From assembly GCF_014696135.1 (NCBI RefSeq), contig NZ_JACJPP010000007.1, positions 888,017-952,016 on the forward strand: a stretch of 64,000 bases of DNA. Direction: 5' to 3'. Below, piece after piece: positions 38,880 through 48,766 of this stretch (within the stretch, counting starts at the first letter, position 1; each line of letters begins with the position of its first letter). Source of the DNA: Nodosilinea sp. FACHB-141. Its GTDB lineage: Bacteria; Cyanobacteriota; Cyanobacteriia; Phormidesmidales; Phormidesmidaceae. A program made the position numbers and the translations under genes. The notes beneath the pieces were generated by a model. The model was not told the DNA's origin and ran no database searches. It worked only from the letters and a program-made list of their open reading frames with translations.

Positions 38880-39869
38880 ATGGTTTTCTTTCGGTCTCGC
38901 CCCGGCTGGCAGCTACCAGAGTCGCGAGTGACTGCTGAGGGGGTGTTTTGGCAGCGACGACGGTTTATGAAGTCGCTGATTGGCGCCGGAGTCGGGTTTG
39001 CAGCTGCTTCAGCAGGGGCCTGTCAGCGATCGCCCACCATGGATGCAGACCTAGCTAATACCCTAGGAGAACCCCTAAATGGGGCGAGGCTCAACGGTGC
39101 CTTTGCCGATGCTGGACGAGAGCCGACGCCACAGGTGTATGCCAGCCGCTACAACAATTTCTACGAGTTTGGCGGCAGCAAAGATATTTGGGCGAGTGCC
39201 CAGGCTCTGCCAACTGACCCGTGGAGCGTAGAGGTAACAGGATTGGTCAAAAATCCTCAAACCTTTAGCCTGGATGACTTAACCCAGCGCTTTGCTTTAG
39301 AAGAGCGCATCTACCGATTTCGCTGTGTAGAGGCCTGGGCTATGGTTGTGCCCTGGATTGGTTTCCCCATGCGATCGCTGATGGCGGCCGTGGAGCCAAC
39401 CTCAGCGGCTAGGTACGTGCGGTTTACTTCCTACTATGATTCGGCGGTGTGCCCTGGCCCCAGCCTGGGCTTTGCCCGCAACCTGCCTTGGCCCTACACC
39501 GAAGGGCTGACCGTGGAGGAAATGGCTAACGATTTGGCCTTCTTTGCGGTCGGTGTCTATGGGCGCACCCTGCCTAAGCAACACGGCGCTCCAATTCGCA
39601 TGGTGGTGCCCTGGAAGTATGGCTTTAAGGGGGCCAAATCGATTGTCAAAATTGAGTTTGTGGCCGAGCAGCCCGCCACCTACTGGAATACGCTAGCCCC
39701 CGATGAGTATAAGTTTGAGGCTAATGTGGAGCCCGATGTGCCTCACCCACGCTGGTCGCAGGCTAAAGAGCGGTTGATTGGAGAATCGACGGCAATGTTT
39801 ACCTGGGAGCAGCAGCCCACGGTGATCTACAACGGCTATAGGGAGTATGTGGCAGAGCTGTATGGGTAA
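38880..39869 (+). CDS. msrP: Methionine sulfoxide reductase catalytic subunit (molybdoenzyme)
   Basis: This 329-residue periplasmic molybdopterin enzyme of the sulfite oxidase family repairs oxidised methionines in envelope proteins. A Tat signal is visible: QRRRFMKSLIGAGVGFAAA (about residues 24-42). The molybdenum-ligand Cys is in YRFRCVEAWAMVVPW (Cys149). Other family marks are YASRYNNFYEFGG, PWSVEVTGLVKNP, FARNLPWPYTEGL and KQHGAPIRMVVPWKYGFKGAKSIV. In proteobacteria the membrane haem partner MsrQ is adjacent. Here it is not: the next gene is a convergent CobW GTPase four bases away, so the electron donor must be encoded elsewhere. MobA, for cofactor maturation, is about 15 kb downstream. 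Confidence 0.93.
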   Translation: MVFFRSRPGWQLPESRVTAEGVFWQRRRFMKSLIGAGVGFAAASAGACQRSPTMDADLANTLGEPLNGARLNGAFADAGREPTPQVYASRYNNFYEFGGSKDIWASAQALPTDPWSVEVTGLVKNPQTFSLDDLTQRFALEERIYRFRCVEAWAMVVPWIGFPMRSLMAAVEPTSAARYVRFTSYYDSAVCPGPSLGFARNLPWPYTEGLTVEEMANDLAFFAVGVYGRTLPKQHGAPIRMVVPWKYGFKGAKSIVKIEFVAEQPATYWNTLAPDEYKFEANVEPDVPHPRWSQAKERLIGESTAMFTWEQQPTVIYNGYREYVAELYG

Positions 39870-39873
39870 GGGG

Positions 39874-40929
39874 TTAGGCGGCGATCGCAGCCCGAATCAC
39901 CTCTTCGTCCAGATCCTTACCAATCACGACCAGCCGGGTTTGGCGAGGCTCACTGGGTTGCCAGGCCCGGTCAAAGAAGGAGTCAAACCGCTGACCAACG
40001 CCGTGGACTACCAGACGCATGGCTTTGTTAGGAACGTCAACGAAGCCCTTGATGCGGTAGATCTCATGGGTGGCGGCGAGGGTTTCTAACCGCTTGACTA
40101 AAGCCTTGGGGTCAAAACTTTGATCGAGCACGATGGGGATGGCGATGATGTCGTCGTCGTGGTCGTGATCATGTTCGTGGTCGTGGTGGCTGGGGCGGCT
40201 GTCGAGGTTGTCTTCGACGGCGGAGTTAAAGCCCAGCAGCAGGTTGGGGCTGACGGGGCTGCTGCCCTCGCCTCCGGCTAGACCCAGTACTTTAACGGAG
40301 TGGGGTAGCTGCTGGGTGAGCCAGGTTTCAATGCGGGTGCGGTCGCTCTCACTCACCTTATCTACCTTGGTCAACAGCACTAGGTCAGCGCAGTTGAGCT
40401 GGTCTTCAAACAATTCTTCTAAAGGCGTTTCGTGGTCGAGGCTGTCGTCGGCCTGGCGCTGAGCCTCAAGGGCGGGTAGGTCGCCCACTAGGTCGCCTGC
40501 AGCTAGGGCTTCGCAGTCGACTAGGGTAATGACGCTGTCAACGGTGGCGGCGGTGCGAATTTCGGGCCAGCGAAAGGCCTGCACCAGGGGCTTGGGCAGG
40601 GCGAGGCCAGAGGTTTCGATCACAATGCAGTCGATCTGGTCGCGGCGGGTCATCAGCTGCTGCATGGTGGGCAAGAACTCCTCCTGCACGGTGCAGCAGA
40701 GGCAGCCGTTGGTGAGTTCGAGAATGTTGGTTTCGGGGGCGATCGCTTCCCCATCTTCGTCACACACCTGGCAGCTGCGCAGCAGGTCGCCGTCGATGCC
40801 GACTTCGCCGAACTCGTTGACCAGCACGGCAATGCGCCGACCCTCAGGGTTTTGCAGCAGTTGGCGGATTAGGGTGGTTTTGCCTGCCCCCAAAAAGCCG
40901 GTAATGATGGTGACTGGAATTTTATGCAT
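39874..40929 (-). CDS. CobW/COG0523 metallochaperone GTPase
   Basis: This 351-residue G3E-family GTPase is thought to deliver metal ions, often zinc or cobalt, to client proteins. GTPase motifs are ITGFLGAGKTTLIRQLL (Walker A, about 8-24), the metal-binding GCLCCTV (CxCC, near 75), and LLTKVDKV (NKxD equivalent, about 195). A histidine/aspartate-rich tract HHDHEHDHDHDDD (about 245-258) is a likely metal store or sensor, followed by the CobW C-terminal domain (about 268-348). No zinc-regulated neighbour identifies the client. The stop is four bases from the convergent msrP stop, so the transcripts probably overlap. Confidence 0.92.
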   Translation of the reverse strand: MHKIPVTIITGFLGAGKTTLIRQLLQNPEGRRIAVLVNEFGEVGIDGDLLRSCQVCDEDGEAIAPETNILELTNGCLCCTVQEEFLPTMQQLMTRRDQIDCIVIETSGLALPKPLVQAFRWPEIRTAATVDSVITLVDCEALAAGDLVGDLPALEAQRQADDSLDHETPLEELFEDQLNCADLVLLTKVDKVSESDRTRIETWLTQQLPHSVKVLGLAGGEGSSPVSPNLLLGFNSAVEDNLDSRPSHHDHEHDHDHDDDIIAIPIVLDQSFDPKALVKRLETLAATHEIYRIKGFVDVPNKAMRLVVHGVGQRFDSFFDRAWQPSEPRQTRLVVIGKDLDEEVIRAAIAA

Positions 40930-41017
40930 AGCCTTTACATTGCGCCGATTCTCAAGCTATCACGGCAACAGCCGGGTAGAGAGAACAACTTATATCGTGG
41001 TTCAGCAGTGGATCGGA

Positions 41018-41452
41018 TTATTCGGCATCCCCCACCTGCTTTTGGTCAACCTCGCCAAAGATGGCGCTGGGGTGGCAGTAGTATTTAAACTCCAGCAGGT
41101 TAAAAAATGGATCCTGTAAAAAGAAGGTGCGGTGCTCTAGGGTGCTGCCTGCAAAGCGACGCTTTTCGCCCTGATAGAAGTTGAGCTGCTTATCCTTAGC
41201 CTGGTGCAGCAGGGCTTCCCAATCGGACTCGGCCAAAAAGACTAGGCCAAAGTGGCGAGGATAAATTCCCTTTTGTGGAGCCAGATCGGCGGTGGTGTGG
41301 GCCACCAGCTGGTGACCACGGAGGTTGAGAATGAGGGAGCTGGCCGTTTCTCGTCCTGGCTGGCAGCCCAACCCGGTGACGTAAAAGTCTTTTGCTGTGG
41401 CAATGTTGGTCACTGGAAAGGCCAGGTGAAACAGAACGGCAGCAGAGTCCAT
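41018..41452 (-). CDS. VOC/glyoxalase-fold family protein
   Basis: In this 144-residue protein of the vicinal oxygen chelate fold, two beta-alpha-beta-beta-beta halves are visible: FHLAFPVTNIATAKDFYVTGLGC at the start, and EHRTFFLQDPFFNLLEFKYY near the end. Putative metal ligands are His9, His near 68 (YPRHFGLVF) and Glu near 121 (NLLEFKYY). The DPFFNLLEFK ending is typical of dioxygenase- and glyoxalase-like members in cyanobacteria. Substrate unknown. It follows the hypothetical 214-residue gene region on the same strand; the cobW-like gene is downstream by 88 bases. Confidence 0.88.
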   Translation of the reverse strand: MDSAAVLFHLAFPVTNIATAKDFYVTGLGCQPGRETASSLILNLRGHQLVAHTTADLAPQKGIYPRHFGLVFLAESDWEALLHQAKDKQLNFYQGEKRRFAGSTLEHRTFFLQDPFFNLLEFKYYCHPSAIFGEVDQKQVGDAE

Positions 41453-41535
41453 AGGGTTAGCGGGTGCAATTTGAGGTGATGGGCCGCGATCGCCCCGAGT
41501 CCAGCTACAGCGTCGCCATTTTTGCTGCGCGCAGC

Positions 41536-42180
41536 CTACGGCATCCCAGAAACGGGAACCGACTCGGCACCAGGATCCGTGCCGGAATCGACCGCCTTGA
41601 GCAGGGCCTTGAGGGCAGTGTCTTCAGCTTGACTAATTTGCTGGTCTAGCAGAGCGATTTGAATAGCCTTTGACAGCACAAAGGCAGCTACTTCAGGTTC
41701 GAGTTGCTCCACCAAGAGAGCCATCGGCATGGGCACCTTTAGGGCTGAGTGAATGCCCATCAGCAACGATTCTTCCATGCCCATGGCCACTAGTCTGGGA
41801 CGCAGGGCAGGCCAGTCTGCGAGGGGGTCTTGTCCGCTGGCATGGAGAATGGAGGCCAACAGCCGCTGCACCTTACTCTGTTGGGCCGGGGGCATAGCGC
41901 TGTAGGCAAGGGTATCGACGGCGGGGGTAGCGTCTACATCTCGGTTGAGGTTGTCGAGAATTTGCTGCCACTCAGCCTCGCTACACTGCTCTGGCTTGCC
42001 GACGCAGAGCGATACCTGAATGCAGTTGCCGTTGGTTTGCAACTGAGTTACCTCGGCGTGAATGCCCAGATAGCCTAGCCACTGCGACACCATGCCCACT
42101 AGCTTGCTGTTGGCCGACTGGGCTTGGGCCAGCATTTGCACTTGGGTACGCACCAGGGGGCGAACAAGCTGTACAAGCAT
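41536..42180 (-). CDS. Hypothetical conserved protein, TerB-like tail
   Basis: This is a 214-residue soluble protein of unknown function. An N-terminal helical region begins MLVQLVRPLVRTQVQML. The middle has LAYSAMPPAQQSKVQRLLAS and PALRPRLVAMGMEESLLMGI. The C-terminal segment FVLSKAIQIALLDQQISQAE resembles the helical TerB-like fold (aDxxIs.aE pattern). It ends with a short Gly/Pro/Glu-rich tail. No catalytic motif or membrane span. I chose ATG 42180; no Shine-Dalgarno is obvious. Its neighbours (signal peptidase upstream, VOC protein downstream) give no clear functional link. Confidence 0.65.
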   Translation of the reverse strand: MLVQLVRPLVRTQVQMLAQAQSANSKLVGMVSQWLGYLGIHAEVTQLQTNGNCIQVSLCVGKPEQCSEAEWQQILDNLNRDVDATPAVDTLAYSAMPPAQQSKVQRLLASILHASGQDPLADWPALRPRLVAMGMEESLLMGIHSALKVPMPMALLVEQLEPEVAAFVLSKAIQIALLDQQISQAEDTALKALLKAVDSGTDPGAESVPVSGMP

Positions 42181-42313
42181 GGAGCTTTCCTCGCGATCGC
42201 GTGATCTGAAGCCGCTTTGATCTTACACAACCCCTTGAGCTGTGGTGGTAATGCAGTATGCCATTGGGTAGCGAACTAGCGGTCTGAGTCACGACAGGAA
42301 GGATGCCTGCTCC

Positions 42314-42937
42314 TTAGCTGACGGGGCCAAGGCGATCGAGGGGCCAAAACCGGAACCGGGCGCGGCCAATGATGTTTTGCTGAGGGAGCCCGCCCCATAC
42401 GTGGGAGTCGTTGCTGTCGTTGCGGTTGTCGCCCATGACAAACACCTGCCCTGAGGGGACGGTGACGGGCTCTAACGTGTAGGCCGGTGCTTCAAGGGTG
42501 TAGTCCTCTTGCAGCGGTTCGCCGTCAACGATCACCTGTCCTTGGCGGACGGCGATGGTCTGACCGGGTTCGCCAATCACTCGTTTGATAAAGGCCTGAC
42601 GAGTCTCGTATCCCAGCTGGGCAAGCTGCGGCGGTGGCGCAAACACCACGATGTCGCCCCGGTGAGGAGACTGCCAGCGGTAGCTGATTTTTTCGACCAG
42701 TAGGCGATCGCCGATGTGCAGCGTCGGATCCATCGAGTTGGAGGGAATGTAGCGAGGTTCAGCGATTAGCACCCGCACCGTGAGGGCTATTGCTAGGGCG
42801 ATCGCCAGTACCCGGATATTACTCCACTGCCCGGTCCACAGCGATCGCCAGCGGGCCCAAGCTGAAACCTCCGCTGGCGGTGCTTTATCTTCAGTGGGGG
42901 GATTAGGTGGGGCAGGTTGCGGCAGCTTAGGATTCAT
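42314..42937 (-). CDS. lepB: Signal peptidase I
   Basis: This 207-residue membrane serine protease removes signal peptides from exported proteins at the thylakoid or cytoplasmic membrane. After a proline-rich cytosolic start it has one span (about 43-60, VLAIALAIALTVRVLIA). The catalytic Ser is in YIPSNSMDPTLHIGD and Lys is in FIKRVIGEPGQTIAV. Box E is present as VFVMGDNRNDSNDSHVWGG. I chose ATG 42937 (MNPKLPQ); a longer frame from a TTG at 43015 would overlap the tamB stop by four bases and adds an unlikely basic tail, but coupling by that overlap cannot be excluded. It follows tamB on the same strand. Cyanobacteria usually have two or more such peptidases. Confidence 0.92.
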   Translation of the reverse strand: MNPKLPQPAPPNPPTEDKAPPAEVSAWARWRSLWTGQWSNIRVLAIALAIALTVRVLIAEPRYIPSNSMDPTLHIGDRLLVEKISYRWQSPHRGDIVVFAPPPQLAQLGYETRQAFIKRVIGEPGQTIAVRQGQVIVDGEPLQEDYTLEAPAYTLEPVTVPSGQVFVMGDNRNDSNDSHVWGGLPQQNIIGRARFRFWPLDRLGPVS

Positions 42938-43011
42938 CAGGTTGTCGTTGTCGCGGTATGGGGCAGCAATGCTTTTTCCTTTCACCTTAAAGCCCAGCGT
43001 TGCCCTTGAGC

Positions 43012-46000
43012 TCAAGGCTGAAATCGAAATTCTACAACTGCGCCGGTGTTTTCATTGAACTGCTCGTAGCTAGTAATACCCCGCACCGTGATCTGGTCGT
43101 TGATGCGATAGCGCACGCTAAACACGGCGGGGGTAACATTAGTAAATACTTTTTGCACTGATACCGAGATACTGGGTGAAAAATTAAAGCCAATCTCGCC
43201 GCCAATATCGATCGTACCTGTCTGCTGCCCCCCGGGTGGCGAGGCCGAAAACAGGCGTAGCTCGGTGCGATCTAGCCCCGATCCCAGCAGATTTTGCAGG
43301 TTGTTGAGCAGAGCCGATCCCGCAAAAGCCAGCAGGCCTTGGAACCCATCGCCGCCGCCTGACACGCTACCCAATGTGGATTCAAGCGCCGCCAGTAGCC
43401 CACCGCTGAGCAAGGCAACAATCTCACCCTCGGAGCGGGGTGGAGTACTGGATAGCTCTACCCCCTGCAAATTCACTACGCGGCTAACGCGGCCGTTGAC
43501 GCTGGCGCGAATGCGTACAGTCTGCACCCCAGCCTGGGTGAGACCCAGCTGGTCGATGCGAGACACGCTAATCTCGTTGCGGGGGAAGGGGGTGGCTACA
43601 GCTAAGGCATTGCCAGCCGCAGCGCTATCGGGCACTGCTGCTGATAGGTTGGCTACTAAGTAGGGGTCGATGGTTTCGTCGAGATCGCTGAACTCGGCGT
43701 AGTTCTCATCACCTGTGAGGCGAAACTCGGTGGTCAGTAGGTTAATGCGGCCCGAAGGTAGATTGATCCGGCCATCGGGTCTGATGTTGGGGACAGTACC
43801 CATCAGGTCTAGCGTACCTTCGGCCCTCACATCCACAATGCCGGGGACGGCCAACCGCACATTCTCAGCCAGCACCAGCTTAAGGTCTTCTAACACCGGC
43901 GGAATGGGGTCAAAGATGCTGGGCTCTGCAGTAGATGCAAAGGTGGTGGAGGTGCCTCCCCCGACACTGGTATCGGGCAGGGTGAGCAGCCCGTTTGATA
44001 GTTTCACTTCGCCATAGACCAGGGGCGGCAACAAAAAGACGCTGCCATCGACAACAACGTTGCCATCGACGCGGCCCCGATAGGTGCCAGCAGGGTTGCG
44101 CAGGTCAAGAGCAATGTTGTCGAGGGTAACGCGGAAGGGGTTTTCACCCGTCGGCACTGGCGTACCGTCATTCTCTTGGGCCGTGCGGGTGTCAAATAGC
44201 CCAGGGGCCAAATCTTGCACTGAGGGCAGCAGCTTGAGGTTGCCCTCAGCCGTTACCTTGCCGTTGCTAAAGTCGCCCTCTAGGTTCTGGAACGCGAGCA
44301 CGAGGCCGTTGGTGTAGACAGAGTTGCCGCGGATGGTATCAAGGCCTTCGAGCACGTCAATGCGGCCCTGGATATTGGTGAGGGGCTCGGACAGGCTGCG
44401 GGAGCTGATGGTGACGCCATCAAGGTTGGCATTGCCGGTCACATTGAGGGTGGTGAGGGCTTCCTGAACAGGCTGGTTGACGGGCCAGCGCCCTTGAACG
44501 GCTAGGTCGAGGCTGGCTGGGCCTGACTCCCAGGTGATGGCGCGGGTGAACAGATTAACCAAGGCAAAGCCCTCGTCGCGCACTCGCAGGGAAATATCGA
44601 CCGTATCGGTTTCAGGCTGTTGCCGAAGACCGGGCAGAGGCAGGGGCACAGTGGCCACCAGCCGCAGCGGGTCGACTTGTTCGTCAATGGCGACTCGGCT
44701 GATCAGGTTGAGGCGGGCGTCTTCGTACCGGAAGTTGGCGGTGGCTAAATCAATGGCGTTGCGGTTGATGGTGGCTTCGTTAACCGCCAGCTGACCGCGC
44801 ACTTGGGGGGCAGCCAGGGTGCCAGTGAGGGTGGCCCCCAGGTTGACTAGACCGTCGAGGTTGTCGGGCAGGCGTAAAGGCTGGCGCAGCGCGTTGATGG
44901 GCACATTACTCACCTCCAGACGCAGCGTGCGGGCCACGGGGTCATCAGGACGCAGGCTAAAGTCGCCGTTGAGGGTAGCCAGCCCTACACCCTGCTGGGT
45001 GGTCTCTGAAAAGTCGGTGAAGTTGGAGCGCAGGCTGACCGGCTCGAGGCGAATGATGCTGTCTTGGTAGCTGCCCTTAGCAATAACTTCGTCGATGCGA
45101 TAGGTGGCACCGTTGCTGCCGTCAGCATTGCCCCAGACCCAATCAGCGCCGGCCAGGTCGAAGGTGATGTTGAGGCTGTCAGGCACGATGCCATTGGCGG
45201 TCACTTTGCCCGAAAAATTGCCGACAAACTCGTCGAGGGGAGGCAGGGTGGCGGTTTCGCCCTGGGCCGCCAGCATATCTTTGAGCTCTTGCACTTCGGC
45301 TAGACGGCGGAGCTGATCGAGCAGGCTGGCGTTGCGATCGCCCACGGTCTGCACCTCCTCTAGCGACGCCAAATCGGCCTCAGTAGCCGGGCGATACCAC
45401 TCGGGGGGCTGCAACACGTTAAAGCGAAAATCGGCCTGCTCAAAAATCAGCAAGGTTTTGAGCAGGTCTTGAATTTGACCATTGTCAACCACGAGCTCGC
45501 CGTTGATCTGGGGCTGGTCGCCTAGGGTGTAGGTGCCGCTGGCCAGGTAGCGGCTGAGCCCTGAGGCCGATTCGAGCACGACCCCGGCTAGACCAATGAC
45601 GTTGTTGGCGTAAGTAACGCTGCCTCGCAGACGACCATAGCGAGTAAACTCAGCCGGACGCTCGGGGGCTGTGGGGTCAATGGCGACGGTGGTGGTTTCG
45701 TTGGGCAGCCTCAGGTAGCCAATGCTGGGGTCTTCCACATCGAAGGTGGCCTGTAGGGTGGGCTGCCGCAGGTTGGCGACAATTTCGGCCCGGCTGATCA
45801 GACCGCTCACGGTGCCGATGCCGTTCACGCCAGCCTGGGGCAGGCGGAGGTCGCTCAGGGGCAGATTTTCGACGGTGGCGTAGAGGTTGTCGCCTCGGGT
45901 GTAGCCCTCGGCCAAGGCCTCGCCGCTGCGGATCTCGAAGGCTAGATCGCGTTCGCCCCCAGCGCTGGCTACATAGACGCGATCGCCGCCGCCTGTCAAA

Positions 46001-48513
46001 TCAACCGCCAGTGCGCCGCCCTGGTTGTAGCTAACTGGGCCGCTGAGGGGAGAGGCAAAGGCCAGATCGCCCGCCTGTAGCCCCACTAGAGAGGCATCGC
46101 CGCTAAGGGCTAGAGCACCGGGACGACCGCGTAACCGTCCGTTAAAAAAGGCATTGCCCGTCAGGGGAATTACCTGGGGCACGGGCAGCGCCGCCAGGCT
46201 GAAGTTATCGGCGTTGAGGTTGAGATCGAGGTTGGCGATCGCTGGTGCTCCCGGGCCACTGAGCCGCGGGGTAATAAATCCATTGGCCTGAATTCCTGTA
46301 GTGTTAGCCTGCCGCACCAGGATCGACTGCCCGTTCCAAGCTAGGTCGGCGGTGAGCGGGCCGCGCACCTGGGCGAGCTGGGGCGAGCGGGCTGCCGCCG
46401 TAGCCAAGCCGTCTGAGAGCACGAGCTGCCCCTGTCCCCTCGCCCCGGCCAGGGTGAAGTTGTCGGTGCTGCCGGTAAAGCGAAAATTGCCGTCAGCGGT
46501 GCCCTGGAGGTCGGGGGCAAAGGCCGCCATTTGCAGATCTTGGCCCTGCAGGTTAGCGCTCCACTGGCCGCCCGCCAGACTTGCGTTAGTGAGCAAGGTG
46601 CCGCCCCTGGCCAGGGCGATCGCGCCATTGCCCTGACCCCGCACCCCTGACAGACCAGGATTGTCTAGGGTGCCTGAAAGCTGAGCGGTGCCGCTAGCCA
46701 CCCCATCGAGCCCAGCCCCCAAGCGGCTGAGCTGCACCCCCTGGCCCCGTAGGTCAGCGTTCCACTGCCCATTGGCGAGCAGGCCATCGCCCGCTATGGT
46801 GCCCCCCGCCACTTGCACAAAGGTATTGGTGAAGCGGACCTGGTTGCCCGCCAGTCTAAGGTTGCCCTGGGCTGGGTAGTTGCCCATGGGGGCGCGCCAG
46901 CTGGCCGTGCCGACGAGCTGGTTGACGGGGCCAGCGATCTCAGCGTCAAAAAATACCGACCCTAGGGCCACCCGGTCAGACAGTCCGTAGGCTTGGCCGA
47001 TGGTGTCGGCGGGAATGCGATCGCCCGCTAGCGCCAGCGTCAACCGCCCCGGATCGCCGAAGGTAAAAACGCCGCTGCCGGTCAGGGCACCGCCCCCGAC
47101 GGGCACCGCCAGAATGTTATCAATTGCTAGGTTGGGCGATCGCAGAATGCCTGTGGCCCTGACTTCGCTAAAGGCCACCCGGTCAACAGTGACTCGGTCC
47201 TGGGAGATCAGCTCGGTAGTCAGCACCGGCTTGCCCAAAGGCCCAGTCATGGTAACGTCGGCCCCAAAGGTGCCGCTGGCCTCTACTGGCAGACTTCTGT
47301 CCAGCAGTTCAGAGGCCTGAGCTACGGTAAACGGGTTGACCTGGCCGCTGAGGTTGTAGCCCTCATCTAAGTTGAGGCTGCCCCCAGCGCGGGCGGTCAG
47401 ATCGCCCATGCTGGCGGTAGCATTCTCAAATTCGAAGGTGCGGCCCCGAAAGCGCACGTCGCCCTGAGCATTTTGCAGGGGCTCGGGCAGAATGGGGTGG
47501 ACTACGCTGCCCTCCTCTATCCGAGCCGTGCCTACGACGTTGGTAGGGATGCCGCGACCGCTTTCAATATCGGCCTGCCCACTGATTACGCCAGCGGGAA
47601 ACTGCACCGGTAGGGGCTCCTCCAGAAAGGAGTCAACCAGGGGCATGATGTCGGTGGTCCGAGCCTTCTGGGTGCGCAAACTAATATTGGCCCGTAGGCC
47701 AGGGCCAGGCGCCTCGGTTGGGTCGACCGGAGAATCGGCGGTTTCGCTGGGGGTCTCTTTAGGCGGTGGCAGTAGCACCGACCCGGTGAGATCCAGGTTG
47801 CCCCCCTGGATGGATTCACCGCTAAGTTTTAAGTCAAGCTGCCGAGTTTCGATCGGTGAATCAGGAGCCTCGGGTACCTCAATGAAAGTTTCGTTGAAGT
47901 CGAGCTGGCCCTGCAAGTTTTCGATCGCCACCCGCACCGGCTCAACATCCCCCTGGACGTAGGGCACCATGGTCAACTGAGAATCTTTGACGTAGAGCCG
48001 ATCGAGATTCACGTTGATGAAGGGATCGCGCTCCGGATCGCGTTCAGATAGCTCTAGGTCTAGGTCAAACCACTCGCGTTCGGCATTCTGCTCCAGGTAA
48101 AGCTCTCCCTGCTCTAGGGTCACCGTGAGGGGCAGTTCTCGCCGCCACAAATCCCACAGCTTAAACTGCACCTCTACCGCTGCCAGTGACAGACTATCGG
48201 GATCCGTTGGTGTTGGTGGAATTTTAGATGGCCCCAGCCGCACCCCCGATAGACCTACCCGTTCCACCGGTCCCAGTTCCACTGGGCGTTCAAGGGCCTC
48301 CGATAGCTCTCTGGCCAGTAAGGGCACGAGATTATTTCGGCTCCACAACCAGCCCCCGAGCGCCGCTGCACCTCCCAACACCAGCAGCGCGCCCAGCAAC
48401 AGGCCCGCTGTAAGCCAACGGCCGCTGCCGCCCGCCTCCGGCTCTTGAAAGGTCTCCGGTTCTTGAGAAGTTTCTGGTTCTCGAGAAGGCTCTGGTTCTT
48501 GAGAAGGGGTCAT
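43012..48513 (-). CDS. tamB: TamB-type translocation and assembly module / lipid transport protein
   Basis: This 1833-residue envelope-spanning protein is of the TamB/AsmA-like bridge family that, with TamA/Omp85 proteins, helps outer-membrane assembly and moves phospholipids. The N-terminus is a repetitive acidic tail (SREPETSQEPETFQEPE), followed by one membrane span (about 34-57, LTAGLLLGALLVLGGAAALGG). A long beta-rich repeat region follows, expected to form a hydrophobic groove, including many LSG, GRL and DNP-type turns. The C-terminal DUF490/TamB domain (about 1480-1833) ends in VTVRGITSYEQ-like sequence and FRFQP with a terminal aromatic-proline. Cyanobacterial and chloroplast homologues are this large. 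The signal peptidase gene follows on the same strand. Confidence 0.92.
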   Translation of the reverse strand: MTPSQEPEPSREPETSQEPETFQEPEAGGSGRWLTAGLLLGALLVLGGAAALGGWLWSRNNLVPLLARELSEALERPVELGPVERVGLSGVRLGPSKIPPTPTDPDSLSLAAVEVQFKLWDLWRRELPLTVTLEQGELYLEQNAEREWFDLDLELSERDPERDPFINVNLDRLYVKDSQLTMVPYVQGDVEPVRVAIENLQGQLDFNETFIEVPEAPDSPIETRQLDLKLSGESIQGGNLDLTGSVLLPPPKETPSETADSPVDPTEAPGPGLRANISLRTQKARTTDIMPLVDSFLEEPLPVQFPAGVISGQADIESGRGIPTNVVGTARIEEGSVVHPILPEPLQNAQGDVRFRGRTFEFENATASMGDLTARAGGSLNLDEGYNLSGQVNPFTVAQASELLDRSLPVEASGTFGADVTMTGPLGKPVLTTELISQDRVTVDRVAFSEVRATGILRSPNLAIDNILAVPVGGGALTGSGVFTFGDPGRLTLALAGDRIPADTIGQAYGLSDRVALGSVFFDAEIAGPVNQLVGTASWRAPMGNYPAQGNLRLAGNQVRFTNTFVQVAGGTIAGDGLLANGQWNADLRGQGVQLSRLGAGLDGVASGTAQLSGTLDNPGLSGVRGQGNGAIALARGGTLLTNASLAGGQWSANLQGQDLQMAAFAPDLQGTADGNFRFTGSTDNFTLAGARGQGQLVLSDGLATAAARSPQLAQVRGPLTADLAWNGQSILVRQANTTGIQANGFITPRLSGPGAPAIANLDLNLNADNFSLAALPVPQVIPLTGNAFFNGRLRGRPGALALSGDASLVGLQAGDLAFASPLSGPVSYNQGGALAVDLTGGGDRVYVASAGGERDLAFEIRSGEALAEGYTRGDNLYATVENLPLSDLRLPQAGVNGIGTVSGLISRAEIVANLRQPTLQATFDVEDPSIGYLRLPNETTTVAIDPTAPERPAEFTRYGRLRGSVTYANNVIGLAGVVLESASGLSRYLASGTYTLGDQPQINGELVVDNGQIQDLLKTLLIFEQADFRFNVLQPPEWYRPATEADLASLEEVQTVGDRNASLLDQLRRLAEVQELKDMLAAQGETATLPPLDEFVGNFSGKVTANGIVPDSLNITFDLAGADWVWGNADGSNGATYRIDEVIAKGSYQDSIIRLEPVSLRSNFTDFSETTQQGVGLATLNGDFSLRPDDPVARTLRLEVSNVPINALRQPLRLPDNLDGLVNLGATLTGTLAAPQVRGQLAVNEATINRNAIDLATANFRYEDARLNLISRVAIDEQVDPLRLVATVPLPLPGLRQQPETDTVDISLRVRDEGFALVNLFTRAITWESGPASLDLAVQGRWPVNQPVQEALTTLNVTGNANLDGVTISSRSLSEPLTNIQGRIDVLEGLDTIRGNSVYTNGLVLAFQNLEGDFSNGKVTAEGNLKLLPSVQDLAPGLFDTRTAQENDGTPVPTGENPFRVTLDNIALDLRNPAGTYRGRVDGNVVVDGSVFLLPPLVYGEVKLSNGLLTLPDTSVGGGTSTTFASTAEPSIFDPIPPVLEDLKLVLAENVRLAVPGIVDVRAEGTLDLMGTVPNIRPDGRINLPSGRINLLTTEFRLTGDENYAEFSDLDETIDPYLVANLSAAVPDSAAAGNALAVATPFPRNEISVSRIDQLGLTQAGVQTVRIRASVNGRVSRVVNLQGVELSSTPPRSEGEIVALLSGGLLAALESTLGSVSGGGDGFQGLLAFAGSALLNNLQNLLGSGLDRTELRLFSASPPGGQQTGTIDIGGEIGFNFSPSISVSVQKVFTNVTPAVFSVRYRINDQITVRGITSYEQFNENTGAVVEFRFQP

Positions 48514-48766
48514 ACCCGTTTACGCCACCGCAGAACACCCACCAATAGTAATGAACTCCCCGCTTTCTGCCTACCACTTCCGATGAACTTAATGGTCGGT
48601 GCTATCTGTAGTGAAACTACTGGGCTCGATCGCGAAGAAACCTGAATCGCCCAGCTTCAGTCACCTAACTGGGATCTTCAAGCCATAGACGACCACTGAG
48701 GCAGCTTTGTTCGCGGGGCAGCGGCCCGGTACAGTAAATAAGTAATGCTGTTAGCGAGATAGGGCC

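Noticed and set aside
48445..48645. Plus-strand 66-codon ORF opposite the TamB start
   Set aside because: Antisense to the repetitive Glu-Pro tail of TamB; it is a by-product of that repeat.
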